Source: Epinephelus fuscoguttatus
Taxonomy: Eukaryota; Chordata; Actinopteri; Perciformes; Serranidae
Assembly (NCBI RefSeq): GCF_011397635.1
Contig: NC_064761.1
Span: 29,553,643 to 29,617,642, forward strand
Direction: 5' to 3'
Length of the DNA stretch: 64,000 nucleotides
The position numbers and the translations under genes were made by a program. Within the stretch, counting starts at the first letter, position 1, and each line of letters begins with the position of its first letter. Under the pieces are notes generated by a model. That model ran no database searches, was not told where the DNA came from, and saw only the letters and a program-made list of their open reading frames with translations. Shown piece by piece: positions 1 to 11,100 of this stretch.

Positions 1-1185
1 TAGCTCCCCCTGCAAACCATGAAACCAAGATCCCCCTCTCCCTCCTTTCTCTTTTCACTCTTTCTGCTCATCGCGGTGTGGAGACGCAATATCACTCTTC
101 AGCCATGCATGCAGTTGCCACGGAGACTGCTGTGGGTAGTGTGCTGCGGCCAGGTCCCCTGCATCGCTGGCTGACTGTCACTACAGGAACAAAGTTTTCC
201 GTTTAGACTGGAGGGGTAAATACTAACGTAAATGCTCAGAGATCAGAGGGAGGGTTGAATTTGTGAAGTTCCACAACTTCTGTCTCAAATTTTACCTTTA
301 ACTATGAATTACTGACAGCACCAGTTCTCCATACACACCTTCTTATATTGATGAAAGAATGCAGAAACCACACATACATAAAACACTGATGCAGGGTCAG
401 ATGCAGCACACCTGGAGCAGTTACAGAGAGAGTACTGTCATTTGGGAGGCTGCATTAAATTGCCAACACACGCTCTAATTTCTCATCTTTAACATAAGGT
501 CAAACCGATTACCCAGATGCAGTTACAGTTTAGCCCTCTTTGATCTCCTCTAATCCCAGCGATGATTTGTAGTTGGGATTTGAAGGCCTCAGTTAAAGGC
601 CTAAGCTGCAGTTGCCAGAGGCCACAGTAACTGAGCGTCTCGACAACTGACGTGTGCAGAAAACAAACATTAAACTTTAACAGGCTCTAACTCTTTCCCG
701 GCTGCTGCTTCGGTAACCCGTATCTGCTGTGAGCAGTTACACAAACACATAAAGTGCCGCGCACATCCAAACCAGGAGATGTAGAGAGTGTGTACAAAGT
801 GATACACACATGTACATGCTTTCTGTCTCCAACACAGAAGCCTGCCAGGGGTCACAGAGTCAGTTATCAAAGCAGAGGGCCTTCTGAAGCAGCAGGGTTG
901 TAATACAGCTCGCTGCTGACAGGAAATTATCTCCAGACTTAACTAGCCTTTCAAAGGAAATGGAGCAACACAGCTTTCATAAACTGCAGCTCCTCTGCTA
1001 GAAGAGCAGATATATGTACTGTGCTGTGCTGCATCCGCAGAGATTGTATTGTACTGAAAAGTAACAAGGGTGAAGGTATTTCTATCCTACAGTTATACAC
1101 AGTAGAATTGCACAAGCTCAAACAGAAGACGGAAGTGTGGTAGCAAAATACAGAAGCCAGTGACTCTAACAAAAGTAACCTATGT
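1..1185. other. Non-coding flank, no gene seen
   Basis: No exon-like segment or known repeat could be supported. The short open frames have no splice or similarity support. Confidence 0.6.
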
Positions 1186-2651
1186 TAAAGGAATACTTAG
1201 CCGGCAAAATAACTATGTATATATCAGTTACTCACAATGTGTTATCTTGAATTCATAAAGAAAACATTTTTATTGCACGCCTTCACTTTGAACGGAGAAT
1301 CCAAAAAAAGGCAATCAAGATCTGCATTCGGCAATAGCAAAACTGTCAAAACCTCTGTCTCCAATCTCTCACACAACTCGACAATAACAGTAATTTTACC
1401 TCACAGAACACAGGAGTTGCTGGTCCACCACCGCCTTGATCAGTTAGTGTTATTATTTATTTCTTATTTAACCTTTATTAAACCAGGAAGTCCCATTGCA
1501 GTCGAAAATCTCCAGGCCAAGGTAGCAGCCAATCAGGACACATTTAACATGCAACATATACAACATATAACACAAAAATCCACAATAAAACAACAATTGT
1601 TCAAACATAGTGGCCTCTGAAGAAAAACAAGCACACGTCTCTGTCACCACATTCTTTATGATGCCCTTAGATTCATCAATGGATGTAAGTGTTTCTAATT
1701 TTAGATCTTTTTGAAGATTGTTACATGTCCATGGTGCACAGTATCTGTTAAAACCCAGGGTACATTAAAGAGCAACCACTTGGAGGAGCATAGCAGGTAA
1801 CTACCAGAGCTGACGAACAGAACGGAGCAGAGGTTGGCCAGAGGTTTGCCTAGTATTGCTCTATAGATAAAAATGCACCAGTGCTGTTGTCTGGGAATGG
1901 CCAATGACGTCAAACCCTGCAAATCATAAAGAATGCATTTGTAATAAAACGTAGAGATGCATGGTAGACTGAATCAAGGCTTCGTAAAATGGAGGAGGTT
2001 GCATGCATATACAATATGTCAATGTACTCAATCACAGACAGAAAAGTAGCTTCAACAAGTTTTTTTTCCTGAGCACTGAAAGTAAAACAAGACTTCTAAA
2101 ATAAAAACCAATCTTCACTTTAAGGTTCCTAACTAGAGCAGCAATGCGTACATTAAACGAAAGCTTGTCATCTATCCATACTGTATACCCAAGTACTTGT
2201 ATGAGGACACTTGCCAAATGGATTTACTATCAGAAGTGAAGATGCTAAAATAGTCAAGCAACTGTGAGCGAGCTTCTGAAAAAGCCATGAACTTTTTTGA
2301 GCATTTAAAATCAATTTTTAATTGTGTGACTTTGGTGTTTTAAAGGGTTAGTTTGGATTCACCAAAGTCTCACAGTTACACAAATAAACCATCGGCTGCT
2401 CTCATGTTCAGGGAGGTAAAATGACTGTTTTTGTCAATGGCGTCTGGCTTGGAAAGAGAGCATAGATAAGTTCCCCTTTCGGTTCAGTTCCCCGTTGGAA
2501 TTGCTCAATCAATTCATCACGAATTTTCTCAGTTTTTGGATTCTTCGTTCACCAGAGGCATGCGAGAAAAACACAGTTTGCTACACAAATAAAAGGTAAC
2601 GCAGTGAAAACTTGATATACATTTTTTTTTTTTGTTGAAGTATTCCTTTAA
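1186..2651. mobile_element. Fold-back MITE (family A) interrupted by a LINE
   Basis: Ends read TTAAAGGAATACTT (1185) and its complement AAGTATTCCTTTAA (2638-2651). The inner arms are also inverted (AACGGAGAATCCAAAAAA at 1288 against TTTTTGGATTCTTCGTT near 2536). Related copies lie at 9733-10530 and 55216-55809. The centre is occupied by an unrelated minus-strand LINE piece. Confidence 0.65.
1446..2290 (-). mobile_element. LINE reverse-transcriptase 3' fragment nested in the MITE
   Basis: Minus-strand segments in several frames read VWIDDKLSFNVRIAALVRNL, KVKIGFYFRSL, RQQHWCIFIYRAILGKPLAN, SGSYLLCSSKWLLFNVP and IDESKGIIKNVVTETCACF, the C-terminal part of a fish non-LTR reverse transcriptase. 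The plus strand then shows the usual tail complement TTATTTAACCTTTATTAAACCAGG (positions 1464-1487). The clade (CR1/L2-like) is not firmly assigned. Confidence 0.7.
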
Positions 2652-3697
2652 TCACCCACGCATGAACAGATCTTGTCTGATTATCAACCACAGCATCAAA
2701 ACCTGAGCGTGAAAGCCGACAAAATCAAAACCTTGGATTGTATACAAATTTTATTCTCGATTGTTTTAAAAAGCACTTTTTTTTTTATATGAACAGGGGC
2801 TACATTTAATCAAATTTGGTACATTTACATGAATTCAAAACTTCATTATTGATTTTTAAGTTGATTGCTTCACGAATCAAAATTTAACAAAAACAAAATA
2901 GCTTATGAACTGTACAATCAAATCTCAAGGTAGGTAAGGTGAAAGGTGACTTGAGAGTAGACGATGTTTCAGAAACGTTTGAGCTGGTGTGTCCTGGTGG
3001 ACCAGTTTGAGTCGGTCAGAGACCTTTGTTACATGTCAGTCCCCCTTCTTTATTTTATCTGTCAATCTCCACTGTGATATCAAGGAAAGGCAATAACGCA
3101 CCCCCAAAAATCTTTAAAATGAAAAACATTTGAGCTTATGTTTCTGTAAAGCATATGGGCAGCATATGTCTTTCTCCAGCAGGATACCAGCACAGGAATT
3201 TCATCAAACATTTCAATAATTGGGTTAAAGCTTGCTATGAAAGGAAAAAAAAAGCCTTTGACAGCACATATCTTTTGTTTGAACTCAAAGAACCACGAGG
3301 GCAGAAAGTAGAATGTATGGGCGGGCAATGACAAAAAAATAAAAATGATATGACCTCTAGCTACAAATAAATACCACAGATAGAAAATATAACAAAATAT
3401 TTTGCTTAAAGTCAGGTGTAATTACAAACATAAATACTTGATTATTTCTTCTAGTGATTATAAAGGCAGTACAGTGAATAACAAAGACGCTATGGTGCCT
3501 ATTGGTGACCAGGAGTCTGGAGGAAGGAAAATAAAAGTCTGGAGGACACTACCTTAACAGCAGTCATACACACACACACACTCACATCACAACCACACGC
3601 ACACAAATGTATAAATGCATCCACACAGGCTCCATTCATGACAATCTAACACCTAAAAACACTCACACACTGTCACACTCTTATTCTCCAGACTCCA
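2652..3697. other. AT-rich flank, possibly a 3' UTR
   Basis: AATAAA on the minus strand occurs at 3049-3054 and 2750-2755. Short AC tract near 3570-3605. If the candidate exon at 3698-3814 is real, this is its 3' UTR; otherwise it is intergenic. Confidence 0.4.
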
Positions 3698-3814
3698 TCA
3701 TCTCTTCCTTTCAGGCTGGACAAGTCCCAAGTCTCTCTTCTCTTTCCATTCACTAGCATATTCACAAATAATGTACAATTTGGAGGTGGGTATGGCTTCA
3801 CTCTGTGGGCGTTT
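3698..3814 (-). CDS. Possible extra 3' exon downstream of CPAMD8 (38 codons plus stop)
   Basis: An acceptor (TTGTCCACAG) at 3815-3816 is followed by an open phase-0 segment ending at TGA 3698-3700. It reads KRPQSEAIPTSK then LYIICEYASEWKEKRDLG and a short basic end. The composition looks protein-like rather than repeat-like. It could be an alternative last exon of CPAMD8, the last exon of an unrecognised minus-strand gene, or chance. Exon 43 of CPAMD8 has only a weak phase-0 donor that would fit (AAG|GTGCTC); its better donor (ATG|GTAGGA) would create an immediate stop on joining. The family is not recognised. Confidence 0.25.
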   Translation of the reverse strand, partial: KRPQSEAIPTSKLYIICEYASEWKEKRDLGLVQPERKR

Positions 3815-3904
3815 CTGTGGACAACAAGAAAACAAGACAAACCATTATAAGATCAGACACTATTAACACTTCTCTCACTCAACAGTATAAATCTGTATTG
3901 TTAT

Positions 3905-4184
3905 TTAAAGAGACAGTTCACCTCAAAATCAACCATATCACCACACAGAAGGAAGCGTGGATCTAGTGTTAGCTCAAGCCTAGAGCACAAGCCTCTCATC
4001 CTCTCATCATGAGTACATGCACAATTGGCAGCTGTAGTTTGGTAAAAAGTCCCTACATGAAACTACGGCCAATATCTCCAACGCTCGACAACTCGCACCA
4101 AACAATCTACACTGATAAATAGCACGAAAGGTAAAAGGAAAAATACAGTATGCATTTTTGATTTGGGGGTGAGCTGTCACTTTA
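3905..4184. mobile_element. Fold-back MITE (family B), short copy
   Basis: The left end TTTAAAGAGACAGTTCACC is inverted at the right end (GGTGAGCTGTCACTTTA, 4168-4184). The element is 280 bp. The inner motif CCTACATGAAACTAC is shared with the longer copy at 29383-30172. It falls in the 3' flank of CPAMD8. Confidence 0.65.
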
Positions 4185-4268
4185 CCAGGTGCATTTCATA
4201 CCTGCAGATAACTAACCATAAAGGCTACTAAATGATGAATGACATAGCCGTTTCAACAAGGCTTGTAG

Positions 4269-4274
4269 TTTATT
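4269..4274 (-). terminator. Candidate CPAMD8 poly(A) signal
   Basis: AATAAA on the minus strand lies about 345 bases past the TAG stop. Further AATAAA sites at 3049-3054 and 2750-2755 would serve if the candidate 3' exon at 3698-3814 is real. Confidence 0.35.
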
Positions 4275-4616
4275 TTGAGGCAGTCCCACATACATCTCTC
4301 TGCAGTCATAGATACTTTAAAGAGCACCACATGTGGGTTCATCTGTGTCTGAAAACAGTCCCAACAAATGCACCATTCCTCCCGTTTGACTGATGTTTAC
4401 TAAAAACTACAGTGCCCAGCTGTTTTAGTAAACAAGTGACCATTTTTAAAGATAAGTTTTTGTAGGAAAGAATAAGCTTGGGGCTGTGTGCTACAGACAG
4501 GGTGGGGAAATTGGCAAGTATTGAAAGACAGACCAGTGTTCTTAGTTTTGGTTTTTTCACAGGGTTTGTTGACTAAGAGATATACATATACAGAAACAGA
4601 ATTGATAGAGCAGCTC

Positions 4617-7194
4617 CTACCATCGCTCAGGGGTGTTTTTTGTGTCCAGTGTGGGTAGCTGGGTATCTGCTGGCTGGAGCACCTTCTGCTCTACGTCCTG
4701 CCCACCGTCAGGAAGGTCAAAATGGTCCCCTCCCTCTGCATCGGCGAGGAAAGGCTCAGAATCTGGGTCGTATTCGTAGGAGTAGTAGGACACCTCTGCC
4801 ATGGAGCCCTGCTCCTCTTCACCTGGAGAGATCACGGATGGGGTGAAAAATGGAGACACGTTACACCAGATGTGAGCTTGGCGCTCGTCCTGTCAGGTTT
4901 GTATCTATGTTTACACTGTACACAAGACTGCATGCATCTTTGATTACAATGTACCAGTAGGCTATTTTGAGATGGATAAGCCATAATTTCCACTGCTCTC
5001 ACTTGTCACTGGCTAGCTAGCTTGCTATCATGGACACAAATTGGCATTTGGTTGTTGCTACAACTACTGGCAGGACCTCACGCCTCCTTGTGGGCCTCTC
5101 AAATTCAAAACTAATCATCTTGGCAGTCGATATATACCCATTAAATCATGGTCAGGGGAATTTAAAGCAACATATTATGGTTATATTTCAGTGTTCATGT
5201 CGTTACCCATCTTTGTTGTCATTACAACACTGACCTAACAGCAGTGCTGCTGAAATCCATAAGTGCAGTTAGAAAACTTGTTTCTGTAATACCAAAGATG
5301 CTAAATGTCATCCTACATGGAGATGAGGTAATAATAATAAAAAAAATACTAGCTTTATTTGTAGAGTACTTTTTGAGCTGAAAGCATAAAGGGCTTTCCA
5401 AGGTGCAGAAAATACAAAACAGAAGTGATACTAATAAAACATAAGCATAAACATACGCCTACACCAACATATACCTATAAGCATGCATACATATACACAT
5501 GGCTGCAAATATACACTCCCATACACACAATAAGTCTATCAACTGTCAGGAAAGGCCAATCTGTCGAAGTAAGTTTTAACATGAGATTTAAAGATGTGAA
5601 CAGAGTCAGCTGATCTGACACTCAGTGGGAGACTGTTCCAAAGCCAAGGAGTGGACTCTGGAACAGTTAGAAGACCCAGACTAGCAGACCTGAGGGGCCT
5701 GTTTGGGCGGTACCGTGTGAGAAGCTCAGTTATACACTCCGGTGCCAGATCCAGATCACTAGAGGCCTCGTATATCATTGAAAGAACTTAAAAATGGACT
5801 CAGAAAGAGACTGGAAGGCAGTGCAGGCAAACCAAAATAGATGTGATCTGTGAGGATTGTTTTGTTTTAGTCAGAAGTCCAGCTGCTGAATTTTGAACGA
5901 TTTGGAGCTGGTGTATAGCTCGATCGCTCACCCCTGGCCTTGACAAGGTGGCCATTGAATGGTTGATAACAGTATGTGATTAACAAGAGCTGGATTTAGT
6001 TGGTGTCATGAAGACTATACAGTTGAGTTTGGGATCTCTAGAAGCTTAAGGAGCAGTCTTGCGTCATATGAGTCTCTGTTTTTTCTTTTCTTGCACAGAC
6101 ACATGCATGTATCTGATACACACTGCCAGTGGTTTTATACTGTTCCCCTGATCTGCAGGTGGCGGTAAAGCACAAAAGAACATAGCTACACAGTAGGGAA
6201 GAAGAAGACAGTCAACAGTAAATATGGATGTAAATTAGAGAGGTTTCAAACTCTTAAGAAAAATCAGCTTTGCAGATGGAGCTCAAGGATACACATGTGC
6301 TTTCTGGTGATTAACACTGAAGGTAAACAAGAAAACTCCACAAGGCACCTTTAATGTCCTGTACATCTGACGCTCTTGTAGCGATACCCCATCAGAGACA
6401 GTAGGGGTCCCTCCCTGCTTAAAATGTTGTATTCTCACATAACACGCTACTTTAAATTCACACTGCTGGAGAACAACACAGCTTTATCACATGTTTACTA
6501 CGAGCGCTTACTGTGAGTCCACTACAATCAGATTTTGCTTCTTTAAAGTTTTTGTTACACATTAGACTTCATGGTGAGGTTGAACACAAACACACAGAAA
6601 GGATATGTTAACATTTGATTACTAAAGCGGGAAGTTAAAACTGACTACAGCACATGCACGTGACGGAAAATCTCATCTCAAATGAAGCTTGCAGTCTGTA
6701 TATCCATTCTAATGTATGTTGTCCTCTGGTACAAGTTCACTAATAAGACAAGTCTGCACAGGGAAGCTAATTCCAGAGCTTCAGCTTCCTCCACTGTTCC
6801 AGTGGAAACTGTCAGTTCCTTGGCACAGCCCGCCCTCACCTATTACACTCTCAGTGCACTTAGCGGGCATGTCGTCAACATTCTAATGGTTTACAATGAC
6901 AGTGTTTTTACAGTACTTATTCAATCTAATCACCCCTGGGTTATCATATTCTAGGTGAGTGTGTGTATGTGTGTGTGTGTCTATGTGGGCGTATTTGCCT
7001 GTGTGAGCATGCAATACGTGTGTGCATATATGGATACATATATGTGTGTGTGAGTGCATGACAGCATTCCTGTGGCGAGTGTGAAGCGTTAGCTTTTGTA
7101 CTACAGAGACCTTTGACTGAGAGCAGCTTTGTGAGCTGCAGCTACTGGGAGCTGCAGGCTGGGAGACAAGTCAGTGCAGGCTGTGCCACATCAC

Positions 7195-7234
<40 letters not shown>

Positions 7235-8198
7235 ACACCAGTACACAACTCAAACATTCACATAGGCAGACATTAATGCTATATATCAGCTCACTTATCA
7301 CCACATGCACAGCGCATGCACTTCTGCCACTTGTGAATGACTTCGCTGCCTTTTTGTGTTTTTGTTGCCAAATGTAACACAGCTACATCCTCCCTCCGCA
7401 AGCAGCCAAACATCCTATCAGGAATTCTCTGGCCGCCTCTCTGGAAGCAGCAGCTGATCTAAGCTCATGGCAGGGCAACAATCAAGCCCGCAGTGTGAAA
7501 CCTATCCACCTATTTATCACACCGATCGTAGACATGATGTGGTGGCAGGGGAATGCGCTGCCACACACCCCACCTACGTATCTACTTCCCTCTACTTCCC
7601 TCTCATCCTCTCTCTCTTTCTGCCCTGCTCTTTTTTCTTCTTTCACCTCGTCTGCCGCTCATAGCTCTTTGACTGTCTTTCTCCGCTTTCTGTACTTAGT
7701 TTTACACCCCTCGCACCCTTTAATCTTTGTCTCACTCTTTCTTCTTCCTAGCCTTGTGAAGTCCCATTATCCACATGACAATAACGCACACGGTGTACAA
7801 AAAAGGGTGCATGTCAAGCATATGACATAACTGAGATCTCAGGCTCTGTATATTTACATTTAGCTGACACAGAAGCCCAGATTAATGGATGCAGAATCAG
7901 ATGACATGCCTAGAGGAATAAAGGCTGTAGCATTCAAACAGCGGATGTAACATCCTGCATAATCAATAGCAAGTAAGTAAAAGCTACTGTAGGCAGAAAA
8001 TATACAGAGTACTGCTGCCTCTGCTGCTGGGTACAGCTGGCATTAGCATAAAGATAGAGAGAAGGTTGGAGATGGAAGGTAAAGCTGTGTGTGAGTAGGA
8101 AAAGGTGTGGTAGATGAAGTTACCTGTGTGCACAGGCACTGAGGGCTGCTCAGTTTCCTGGTTTGCTATTGGTTGCCTGTCCTCCACTGTGGTCTCCA
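4617..8198 (-). CDS. cpamd8: CPAMD8 exons 42-43: acidic, Tyr-rich C-terminal tail and stop codon
   Basis: Exon 42 (8124-8198) gives [20 protein letters not shown] and exon 43 (4617-4822) completes residues 1810-1877 with a TAG stop at 4617-4619. The tail is rich in Glu/Asp and Tyr ([14 protein letters not shown]) and contains no recognised domain. Both acceptors are good (TTTCCAG and TCTCCAG), and the phase (G|GT) matches. A downstream AATAAA on the minus strand at 4269-4274 is a candidate poly(A) signal. Human CPAMD8 also has a long, poorly conserved tail after the Kazal module. Confidence 0.85.
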
Positions 8199-11100
8199 CT
8201 GGAAATACAAACATATACAAACACACACACGTTAGATTATTCACATTTATGTGGCTGCCACGGCACTTAAAAAAAAACTCATAATGAATTCAACAGAGTT
8301 TCAGTGTTGCATAATCTAAATACTGCCCAGAAGCATTATCCACCCCACTGAGCAACACTTCTTGGCAAAACAATGATGTACACTCAGTCTCAACAGAGGC
8401 CTGCATTAAAATCTTTCCAAAAATAGCCGGGGCCAAACCATGGCCAGAGGGACCGCCGTGTGTGGAAACAAATTGTATCTTTTTCCTTTTCAAAACAGGG
8501 AAATGGTGGCATGAACCTCCCCCACACAACCATACACAAACAAACAAGGTCAGGGAGCTCTAAACAAAAATATGATTCTTTTGATAATCTACAGCATGAA
8601 CCACTTGGCACAAACTGAGGTCTTTTCCCACCAAAGTTTTGTCTATGCCTTTTCCCCAATCTGCCCCACAACATGAAGGCTCCTTTGTTGTTGGGCTGTG
8701 CGTCGGAAAGGAATGTGACAAGGATTTCAAAGGGCTGGACAAAAGCACTCTGTCATTTGGAGAGAGCCCTGTAATACAGCAGAGAGCGAAAGAGGGTTTG
8801 GGGGGGGTGGGGGGGGGGCACGGTGGGTAGCTCTCCTCAGAAAACTCATCCAGTAATCAGCTCAACACCTGAACAGCTGTTTCTACAGCTCAGATCACAG
8901 CACACACACAGAGGAGCACAGGAGCGCTTGCACGTGCATGTGAATAGACACACATACAGATGCGTGCACAATGGACATGTGGACAGTTACACACACATAT
9001 TGAGTTACAACTAGACTAACTGACTGTATCTGATAAAAACACAAGCTCACAAGAGTTCCTGAGAACACAAGAACAGGGGCACACACTTGTTTCCTCTGAA
9101 GTTCCTCTTAAAGTTCTGGGATATGCTACCTGTGAGTTACGGCCCACCTATTGTAAAAAATCAACAGTATACAGTTGATAGTAGCTGCTCTGGGATGTGC
9201 ACGGCAAGATGTGACAGGTAGTAGTTTGAAATTGTGGCTGTTTCAGAATGAAGTGAAATGAAAACATCTAAGCAATTATTTTCACCAAAGTCTATTAGCG
9301 TTAGCATGATAATTTGACTTAAAAAACACAGTGGTCATGTTAGCTAATTTCTTTTTATGTTGTGGCGTGACCAAACAGTAGCTGCTGCGTTGGATGCTGG
9401 GAGCAGTTTATGTTCTTTCAATTTTTCGATTTAAAGGGAAATTTAACCCCCCAAATGACCATTGTTTTTCTCGCATGCCTCCACAGTGAACGAAAAATCC
9501 AAAGATGGTGGAAACTGTTGATGAGTTAAGGTCATAGAGGGTCGCGTTTAACAACAGACTGTAAGCTGCAGGCATCCAAGAATTACTGTACCAAACTAAA
9601 TACAAATATAGCATGGCAAAAAGCCAACTTCGAGTGAATCTGGGGTCATCTTTTCCTTGTACTGGTGAACTTGTTTACAAACAGTAACTGACAATCCTGC
9701 ATGGTATACATTTAAACCCACGTAACTGATATTAAAGGAATACTTGACCACAAAATAAGCTTTTGTAAATCAAGTACTCACCACGTGTTTCTTTGACTTT
9801 GTTAGGAAAAAGTTTTTCTCACATGCCTCCACGGTGAACGGAGAATCCAAAAAAGGCAAACATTCTTTATTAATTGGGGGTCCGCATTCAACGACGGCAA
9901 AACTATATCAAAACATCTGTTTACAAAGTCTCATGCAGTATAATCCAAGTCTCATTTATCCAGTTGTATGCTCAGTACTTCCAAAACACATGCATTTTTG
10001 CTAAAACATCACTATTCAATAAAACACCTACACATAAACAGCGCAGGTGTGCAACTCGTCCATGGGTGAGATTATACAGAAGTGTTCTAAATAGTACGAT
10101 TTTAGTGAAAATGAATGTGTTTTGATAGTACGGAGCATTCAGCTGGATAAATGAGACTTGGGTACTAGATAATTGATATATAGAGTTGTGAGAGAGGCTG
10201 TAAACGGATGTTTAATATAAAACCACATGCCCCGTGCACAGCACTGTCAGCCCTTATAACTTGGTGCAGGTGATGGCAAGAAACATCAGTTTGATAGTAA
10301 ATAAGTAGATTCACCGTACACAAGAGAGCTGAATTGCCTTTTCTTTTGATTTAGTCTTTGAAAACTAAATTGAAAGAAGCAATTAAACCCTCTTGTGTGC
10401 AGTGTACCTGCTTATTTACTACCAATCGGATGTTTTCATACAGTTTTGCTGTTGCTAATTTTACTTTAATGCGTTAGGATTTTCTCAATTTTTTGGATTC
10501 GTCGTTCACCATACGTTCAGAAGGTGAGGAATTCCACGTTGTTTCTCTACATGGACTTACAACTGATGAATCAGTCTTGTCAAAGCTGTCACTACTTTCC
10601 ACAAATGTAGCAAGGTAGTTAGCTAACTATGTAAGAAGATACCTGCCTACCATGCTACGATTGGTCGAATGTTTTTCCAACCAGTTAATGTCTTTGAAGC
10701 GTTCAACAAATCTGAGATGAGGGTGAAGAGTCAGAAATCTGAAGCCAGGTTCTAGTATAGCCAGCAGCAGCGTGAGTGAATTATGGAGCCTGACAAGTTG
10801 TAAGGCCAAAGTCCTGGTGATGTGCGATGTGAGAGCTCTTACTGTGAGGACACTGGGAAAGCGGAACCTGCTTGATGCGTGTCCCGTTTCGACAGGCAAA
10901 CACCTCCATCTGACACTGGTTCTGGTAGAGTTGGCCATCTGACCCACAAACTGGCTCCCCGTCATAACCGCAGTCCCTGTAGCAAGTGCAGCGCTCAAAC
11001 TGCTCCTCCTCCAGACAGCCAAACACATTGTTGCACTGGTTCGCCTGCACAAAACCTGCAGGGGGAATATATGTGTTTTTAAGAAACTGATGGCAGTGTG

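Larger units (their letters stand above)
4823..8123 (-). other. CPAMD8 intron 42
   Basis: Contains the L2-like fragment (5327-5780), a stretch to about 6210 with words familiar from fish repeats (GTGGCGGTAAAGCAC, then GAAGAAGAAGA), and GT and CA runs. Nothing coding was seen. Confidence 0.75.
8199..10842 (-). other. CPAMD8 intron 41
   Basis: Contains an all-G/GT-poor run near 8800-8820, the MITE-like repeat at 9429-9718 and the family-A MITE at 9733-10530. No exon signal supported. Confidence 0.75.
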
